64,000 nt of DNA from Treponema sp. UBA4873. Its GTDB lineage: Bacteria; Spirochaetota; Spirochaetia; Treponematales; Treponemataceae. Below the pieces are notes generated by a model. That model worked only from the letters and a program-made list of their open reading frames with translations, made no database searches and was not told the origin of the DNA. Positions 59,309 to 64,000 of this stretch are shown here, in pieces; the stretch's first letter is position 1, and every line of letters starts with the position of its first letter. Position numbers and translations under genes: made by a program. Where the stretch lies: positions 125,339-189,338 of the forward strand of contig DHDP01000018.1 in NCBI GenBank assembly GCA_002399405.1, in the 5' to 3' direction.

Positions 59309-60808
59309 TTACTTTACGAATTCCTTTTTCAGAAAGTCGAGGTCGAGTTCCGGATAAAGCACGTGTTTGGAAAGCAGCGCTTTTACGCGTTTCTTTGCCG
59401 CCTCTTCTACTTCAGAGGAAAGCTCAATCTTTCCTTTCGCCGGTTTTCCTTCCTTTGTGAGTCCCGGCTTTGTTCCTTTGAGTACGAAGTCGATGATGGC
59501 TGCGACTTCCTTCATGTCGCCCGTATCCATGCCGAGCGTCGTAATGCCCGGCGTACCGACGCGGATACCCGACGTCCACCACGGACCGTTTTTATCGAAG
59601 GGAAGGGCGTTCGCATTGAGCGTGACGCCGCATTTGAACATGGCTGCTTCCGCCTGTTTCCCCGTCAGACCGTACGTTGTGACGTCTATAAGCATAAGGT
59701 GGTTATCCGTGCCGCCTGTCTGAAGTCTCATTCCGAGCTTCTGGCATTCTGCTGCGAGCGCCTGTGCGTTGGAGACGACATTGTGCGCCCACTGCTGATA
59801 AGACGGGGTACGCGCTTCCTTGAATGCGATTGCTTTCGCTGCAATGATCTGATTAAGCGGTCCGCCGAGCACCATCGGGCAGCCTTTGTTCACGTCGTCG
59901 ATGAACTCTTTTTTGCAGAGTATGAGGGCACCGCGCGGTCCGCGGAGTGTTTTATGGGTTGTCGTCGTGACGATGTCAGCCCATTTTACCGGATCGTAGT
60001 CGCCGGTGAATACTTTTCCGGCGACGAGTCCTGCGAAGTGCGCCATATCAACCATCAGCACTGCTCCGCATTTGTCCGCAATTTCACGGAAACGGCGGAA
60101 ATTGATTTTCCGGGGATATGCCGAATATCCTGCGAGCAGAATCAGCGGTTTTACTTCCATGGCCTGTTTTTCTATTTCATCGTAGTCGAGAAGACCTGTT
60201 TCCCGGTCTACCGTATACGGATGGCTCTCGAACATTTTGGCGGAAACGTTCATGCGGTAACCGTGCGTAAGATGTCCGCCCGAATAGTAATCGAGTCCCA
60301 TAAGCCGCTGGTTACCGAGCTTTTTGCGGAGACTTTCCCATTGTGTTTCCGTAAGGTCCGTAACGCTTTTTGCGCCGAATTCTTCAAGCGCCGGCATTTC
60401 TATTTTATGGTTGAGAATCGCCCAGTAGGCGACGACGTTTGCGTCGCAGCCTGCATGCGGCTGTACATACGCGTAATCGGCTTCAAACAACGCTTCTGCT
60501 TCACGCGCGGCCGCCGATTCGACGGCGTCGATGTTCTCACATCCGCCGTAGTATCTGTGTTCCGGATATCCCTCGGCGTATTTGTCCGTGAGCAGATTGC
60601 CCATAGCAGCCTGTACGTTCAGCGAGCAGTAATTTTCGCTTGCGACGAGTTTAAGATGCGCGCGCTGTGTTTCGAGCTCTTTTACGATGCTTGACGCAAT
60701 TTCCGGTCCGACTGCAGCGACTTCCTGCAGATTTGCGACGTACGCTGTCATTGCAGCATCCGGTTTTCCGTTGCACAGGGCAAGATAATCTTCCAAAGGT
60801 GTAGACAT
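59309..60808 (-). CDS. glyA: Serine hydroxymethyltransferase
   Basis: 499 residues, about 80 longer than the common bacterial form, with an N-terminal extension and internal inserts as in chlamydial and spirochaetal enzymes. It interconverts serine and glycine with tetrahydrofolate and PLP. LVASENYCS, YAEGYPEHRYYGGCENID and VDMAHFAGLVAGKV are conserved, and the Schiff-base lysine is Lys286 in TTTTHKTLRGPRG. GAGAGG precedes the ATG. A good sigma-70 promoter lies at 60915-60943. Confidence 0.95.
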   Translation of the reverse strand: MSTPLEDYLALCNGKPDAAMTAYVANLQEVAAVGPEIASSIVKELETQRAHLKLVASENYCSLNVQAAMGNLLTDKYAEGYPEHRYYGGCENIDAVESAAAREAEALFEADYAYVQPHAGCDANVVAYWAILNHKIEMPALEEFGAKSVTDLTETQWESLRKKLGNQRLMGLDYYSGGHLTHGYRMNVSAKMFESHPYTVDRETGLLDYDEIEKQAMEVKPLILLAGYSAYPRKINFRRFREIADKCGAVLMVDMAHFAGLVAGKVFTGDYDPVKWADIVTTTTHKTLRGPRGALILCKKEFIDDVNKGCPMVLGGPLNQIIAAKAIAFKEARTPSYQQWAHNVVSNAQALAAECQKLGMRLQTGGTDNHLMLIDVTTYGLTGKQAEAAMFKCGVTLNANALPFDKNGPWWTSGIRVGTPGITTLGMDTGDMKEVAAIIDFVLKGTKPGLTKEGKPAKGKIELSSEVEEAAKKRVKALLSKHVLYPELDLDFLKKEFVK

Positions 60809-60914
60809 TTTTTTATACCTCTCAAAAAATGATTTTCCCCGGTCCAGGCGCGCGGCCGCAGGTTTCCTTCACGATGGTAATTCATCTGAAACGCCAGAAG
60901 GATATTTCTGAAAT

Positions 60915-60943
60915 ATGATAGTAGAAACCTGCAGAAAGTTCAA
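60915..60943 (-). promoter_or_regulatory. Promoter of glyA
   Basis: Minus strand: TTGAAC (60938-60943), 17 bp, TATCAT (60915-60920), giving a leader of about 100 bases. The spacer contains GCAGGTTTC (60924-60932), whose complement recurs 57 bp downstream (60858-60866). Confidence 0.72.
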
Positions 60944-60989
60944 CATTGCTGCAGATTTTCCCGGAGACTGCAGACATCATTTAAAATGC

Positions 60990-61166
60990 TTGACACGGAG
61001 CCATTTTTGGGTTAGCCTTAATATGATTCTGGTTCTCTAAAGACAGTTCTGATGGACTTTCTTCGTTTTGAATGTATGTTTCTTCAGATTACGGTATTCA
61101 GAAAACGCAGATTGCAGCTGGCATCAGCAAATAACAAGTGCCGTAATCGGCAAGAGGAACATGGAT
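60990..61166 (+). promoter_or_regulatory. Promoter and long leader of RNA-binding protein gene
   Basis: TTGACA at 60990-60995, with only a weak -10 (TAGCCT, 17 bp), is followed by a leader of about 145 bases without a gene. Long leaders of this kind are common before cold-inducible RNA-binding proteins. No defined riboswitch was recognised. Confidence 0.4.
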
Positions 61167-61469
61167 ATGTCCAAAAAAATTTATGTTGGTAATCTTAATT
61201 ACGCAACGACAGAGGATACTCTGAAAAACAACTTCTCTTCTTTTGGCGAAGTTCTTTCAGCAGTAGTAATCAAAGACCGTTTTACAGAGCAGTCTAAAGG
61301 TTTCGGTTTTGTCGAAATGGCAGATGATTCAGCAGCCGATGCTGCTATTGCTGCAATGAACGGCAAAGAGGTTGATGGCCGCCGCGTCCGCGTAAATATT
61401 GCTGAAGAGCGTCCGCAGACCCGCCGTCCGAGATACAACAGCCGCGACGGAAACGGTGGAAACCGCTAG
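61167..61469 (+). CDS. RRM-domain RNA-binding protein
   Basis: 100 residues: one RRM. RNP2 is KIYVGNLNY (residues 4-12) and RNP1 is KGFGFVEM, followed by an Arg/Asn/Gly-rich tail RRPRYNSRDGNGGNR. It binds single-stranded RNA and resembles cyanobacterial Rbp and spirochaetal homologues, often cold-induced. ATG 61167 is at good distance from AAGAGGAA; ATG 61161 is an alternative. It is followed by a terminator. Confidence 0.9.
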   Translation: MSKKIYVGNLNYATTEDTLKNNFSSFGEVLSAVVIKDRFTEQSKGFGFVEMADDSAADAAIAAMNGKEVDGRRVRVNIAEERPQTRRPRYNSRDGNGGNR

Positions 61470-61533
61470 GGAAACGCCGGTTAAATCATCGCGGTTTAAT
61501 CGGAATGTCGCTGATATCAGATAAACTGATTCG

Positions 61534-61570
61534 AAAAGCCGGCTGGCAGCAATGTACAGCCGGCTTTTTT
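61534..61570 (+). terminator. Intrinsic terminator of RNA-binding protein gene
   Basis: AAAAGCCGGCTG (61534-61545) pairs with CAGCCGGCTTTT (61557-61568), followed by T-run. It overlaps the -35 region of the next gene. Confidence 0.88.
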
Positions 61571-61580
61571 GTGATATACT
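61553..61580 (+). promoter_or_regulatory. Promoter of M28-like peptidase gene (leaderless)
   Basis: TGTACA (61553-61558), 16 bp, TATACT (61575-61580), six bases, ATG 61587, no ribosome site. The -35 lies in the upstream terminator hairpin. Confidence 0.55.
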
Positions 61581-61586
61581 GTCTGC

Positions 61587-62471
61587 ATGTCGTTTCTTCC
61601 TGAACATTTTTCAGAATATCTGGCACCGGACTGCAATAGATGCGCATTCATTCAGTCATATCTTGCAGTGCGCGGCGTTTCTTCCGTCGTACTGCCTGTC
61701 GACGGCAAAAATCATGTCTATGTAAAATTTCCTTCAAGTCATTATAATCCGCAGTTCAAAATAAAGACAGTAATTGCTCATTACGACCGCGCAGACGGAA
61801 GTCCCGGTGCGAACGACAACAGCGCCGCTGATTTCTGCCTCATGGACTGGGCCGTCAGGCTGCAGCAGCGTGCGGATTTTCATAATGTGCGCCTGCTTTT
61901 TACAGACGGCGAAGAGCTTGGAGAAAACGGCGTTGCTGAGCAGGGCGCGTTTTCGCTTGCATCGCTGTTCAAGCGGCTCGGTATAACGAACGACGACGTG
62001 TACGTATTCGACTGTGTCGGCCGCGGTACGATTCCCGTAGTCGGGAAAACGACGGAAATGCTCAAAGCGCCTTTCCTGTTCAGGAAGAAATTTTTCAGTC
62101 TGGAGGAGCGTACGGAAGAGCTGCTTCGGAAAACGGGAACGGGCCGCTGGCTTACGCTGCCGCTGCCGTACAGCGACAACGCGGGATTCATTGCATGCGG
62201 AATACCGGCAGTCGCGATAACCATGCTGCCAGAAGATGAGGCCGACAGATACCTTGCTGCATTAATAAAAGAAAAGACGCTTGAACGTTTTGTGAGGAAT
62301 CACGAAGTTTCCGACAAAAAAGATGCGGATCGCCTCCGCGGTATGACGCCTCAGACATGGCGCCTGTTTCACACACCGTACGACAACGAGCAGAGCCTGA
62401 CGCCGAAAAGTTTTGCGGTTACGGCAAAAATCCTCGACGCACTTGCGGACGAGAAAACTGTTTCTTATTAA
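61587..62471 (+). CDS. M28-like zinc metallopeptidase
   Basis: 294 residues, no signal peptide. Zinc-ligand motifs in M28 order: His65 and Asp67 in IAHYDR, Asp77 in GANDNSAA, Glu109/Glu110 in TDGEELGENG, Asp142 in VFDCVG and a C-terminal LFHTPYDNEQSL His. It should be a cytoplasmic aminopeptidase. It lies 6 bases after its -10 box and has no Shine-Dalgarno, so translation is predicted to be leaderless. It is convergent with the serine hydrolase. Confidence 0.82.
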   Translation: MSFLPEHFSEYLAPDCNRCAFIQSYLAVRGVSSVVLPVDGKNHVYVKFPSSHYNPQFKIKTVIAHYDRADGSPGANDNSAADFCLMDWAVRLQQRADFHNVRLLFTDGEELGENGVAEQGAFSLASLFKRLGITNDDVYVFDCVGRGTIPVVGKTTEMLKAPFLFRKKFFSLEERTEELLRKTGTGRWLTLPLPYSDNAGFIACGIPAVAITMLPEDEADRYLAALIKEKTLERFVRNHEVSDKKDADRLRGMTPQTWRLFHTPYDNEQSLTPKSFAVTAKILDALADEKTVSY

Positions 62472-62486
62472 CGGAACGGCTTCGGA

Positions 62487-63668
62487 TCAAAGCGCAGCGT
62501 AAACGACGTTCTTTATGCGGCGCACCGTCGTTGTCGTTCCCGAGTCCGTGAGCTGGGTAAAGAACAGCACGGCGAGATCGTTCGACGGATCTATCATCAT
62601 GAATGTACCGAGCCAGCCGTCCCAGCCGTATTCGCCTGCAGCGCCGAACGATTTGCTTAGTCCCGGATCGGTCATGATCCTGAGCAGGTTTGCATATGTG
62701 TATCCGGCGAGGTGCGGCAGCTTTGATTCGAACGACTGCTGTAATCCGTCAGGAAGATGCGCTGTTCTCATGAAATTCACCGTACGGTTCTGAAGAACAT
62801 GCGAACCGTTGAATGTGCCGTTTCCAAGGAGCATTCGCGCGAACCGCATGTAGTCGTCTATTGTCGAGACGAGTCCGGCGCCTCCCGCTTCGTATGCCGG
62901 CGGCTCCTTCATAGAATGCTGCACCCCCAGATTCGAGTCCGTATAAAGTGCAAGCTCTCCGTGTCCTGTATGCTGATACACATGTGCAAGTCTCGTTTGT
63001 TTTTCTTCGGGAACATAAAATCCTGTGTCTTCCATTCCGAGCGGATTGAATATGCGCGTTCTGAAAAAATCTCCGAGCTTCATGCCGGACACTGTTTCAA
63101 CGACGACACCGAGAACGTCGGCGGAAAGACCGTACTGATAATCAGTCCCCGGTTCAAACGCGAGCGGAATTTTTCCGAGCTGCCGGACGAAATCCGAAGT
63201 CGTGACGGGATTCTTCGAATCTATTCCGGCTTTTACATTTTCGATGAGCACCGTCGTCTGTCTTTCGGCTTCGTTCGAGTTTCCTCCGTACGTAAGGCCG
63301 CTCGTCATGTTGAGCAAATCCTGAATTGTCACAGGCTTCGCTGACGGAACGATTCTGCCGTCGTTCGTGCAGTATTTCGGGTTTGAAAACTCCGGAATAA
63401 ATTCTGCAACGTCGTCGAGCAAATCGATTCTGCCTTCCTCAATCAGCATCATGACGGCGGCGGAAGTAATCGGTTTGCTCATCGAATACAGTCGGCAGAT
63501 TGTGTCACGCGAGAATTTTTTTCCGGCTTCTTTATCAGCCATACCGGCTTCCCAGTATCCCTGCTCGTGTCCGCGCTGATAAACGAGACAGCTCGCTCCT
63601 GCCGTATACTGAGTCGAGACGGCATTATTGAGAATTTCCTGTGTGTGGTTTAATTGTTTGTGATCCAT
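62487..63668 (-). CDS. Serine beta-lactamase-like hydrolase (class C family)
   Basis: 393 residues. The SxxK motif is Ser62-Met-Ser-Lys65 in LYSMSKPITSAA, and the second motif is a YQYGLSADVLG variant of YxN. HGHGELALY-type and GAAGEYGWDGWLGT segments follow. Most members are esterases or D-amino-acid peptidases rather than antibiotic-degrading enzymes. No signal peptide is visible, so a cytoplasmic esterase is likely. AGGAAC precedes the ATG. Confidence 0.85.
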   Translation of the reverse strand: MDHKQLNHTQEILNNAVSTQYTAGASCLVYQRGHEQGYWEAGMADKEAGKKFSRDTICRLYSMSKPITSAAVMMLIEEGRIDLLDDVAEFIPEFSNPKYCTNDGRIVPSAKPVTIQDLLNMTSGLTYGGNSNEAERQTTVLIENVKAGIDSKNPVTTSDFVRQLGKIPLAFEPGTDYQYGLSADVLGVVVETVSGMKLGDFFRTRIFNPLGMEDTGFYVPEEKQTRLAHVYQHTGHGELALYTDSNLGVQHSMKEPPAYEAGGAGLVSTIDDYMRFARMLLGNGTFNGSHVLQNRTVNFMRTAHLPDGLQQSFESKLPHLAGYTYANLLRIMTDPGLSKSFGAAGEYGWDGWLGTFMMIDPSNDLAVLFFTQLTDSGTTTTVRRIKNVVYAAL

Positions 63669-63706
63669 CTGCGTTTGTTCCTCATCACTGTTTTTTTGCG
63701 GTACGG

Positions 63707-64000
63707 CTATGCGAATAATCCGAGTTTCTGCAGACCGTCGTAGACGAGCTGGACTGAAAGCCCAGCGAGAATAAGCCCGACGATTTTTTCAAGGACGAAC
63801 AATCCTGTTGTTCCTATTACTTTGACAAGAAGCGATGCGCTGCGGAGGACGAAGTATTCTATTAACAATCCGAGTGCAAGCGCCGTTATAACCATGATGA
63901 AGGTGACGAAATTGAAAGGGGACGAAGCGGTATACAGCATGATAGTCGTAATCATTCCGGGACCGGCGATGAGCGGAATAGCAAGCGGAAACACGGCGAT
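63707..64000 (-). CDS. MarC family integral membrane protein (partial)
   Basis: The gene runs off the right edge; 97 residues of the C-terminal part are present. IAVFPLAIPLIAGPGMITTI is the conserved MarC motif, followed by three hydrophobic helices and VQLVYDGLQKLGLFA at the end. The function of the family is not settled. It ends 38 bp from the serine hydrolase start, same strand, so the two may form an operon. Confidence 0.85.
   Translation of the reverse strand: MAVFPLAIPLIAGPGMITTIMLYTASSPFNFVTFIMVITALALGLLIEYFVLRSASLLVKVIGTTGLFVLEKIVGLILAGLSVQLVYDGLQKLGLFA

Noticed and set aside
60809..60960. Folate- or ZTP-type riboswitch before glyA
   Set aside because: The 9-bp pairing was attractive, but one arm falls in the promoter spacer and would not be in the RNA, and the conserved aptamer bases are missing.

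Overview
The window looks like a chromosome segment of a host-associated, saccharolytic spirochaete of the Treponema type. This is inferred from gene content and not from a marker gene search. The supporting signs are many lipoproteins with relaxed lipoboxes, a sigma-54 promoter in front of an alternative sigma-70 gene (compare the Borrelia RpoN-RpoS cascade), an AsnA-type asparagine synthetase, an RRM RNA-binding protein, tandem RsbU-like phosphatases with a STAS protein, and a long-form serine hydroxymethyltransferase. No rRNA, tRNA, CRISPR array, prophage or complete insertion sequence was seen.

Layout. 1-9480 is a carbohydrate locus: the end of an esterase, two GH13 glucosidases, a divergent GH29 alpha-L-fucosidase, a lipoprotein-dependent sugar ABC transporter without its own ATPase, and a LacI-type regulator. 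A perfect 20-bp operator lies on the transporter promoter. 9568-18649 is a phosphotransferase locus. On the minus strand it has a LevR-like PRD/AAA+ activator followed by HPr and enzyme I. On the plus strand it has separate IIB, IIC and IIA proteins of the lactose/cellobiose family, a GH1 phospho-beta-glucosidase-like protein and a membrane protein. Between the two arms sit a canonical -24/-12 promoter and two palindromic upstream sites. 18833-24659 holds thioredoxin reductase, a small lipoprotein, a TPP-riboswitch-controlled thiamine ABC transporter and ThrH.

25171-26063 is a sigma-54 promoter driving a sigma-70-family factor. 26191-28522 carries a divergent polysaccharide deacetylase and TsaD. 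28553-33453 is an aromatic amino acid operon (aroF-tyrA-apt-asnA-unknown) led by a tyrosine-rich leader peptide and an intrinsic terminator. 33828-36566 is a radical SAM enzyme, an ArsR regulator and an RluA pseudouridine synthase. 36622-38750 is an accessory stretch: an AbiC-like membrane protein, six tandem 23-bp repeats, a MazEF-type toxin-antitoxin pair, dispersed repeats and a 22-residue ORF. 38821-42776 is grpE-dnaK-dnaJ. 42865-46843 is a two-phosphatase/STAS partner-switching operon.

The rest is mostly housekeeping mixed with unknown genes: a U32 peptidase, ssb, hisC, a phosphodiesterase, corA, an SUMF1-type protein, a decayed GspE-like ATPase with two unknown genes, glyA, an RRM protein, an M28-like peptidase, a serine hydrolase and part of a MarC protein.

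Cross-cutting signals. First, five genes have a -10 box exactly six bases before an ATG and no Shine-Dalgarno, so they are predicted to give leaderless mRNAs. Second, several families of short dispersed or palindromic intergenic repeats recur across the window. Third, sigma-54 appears to control both a sugar PTS and a second sigma factor. Promoters, operators and terminators were read by eye and are predictions.
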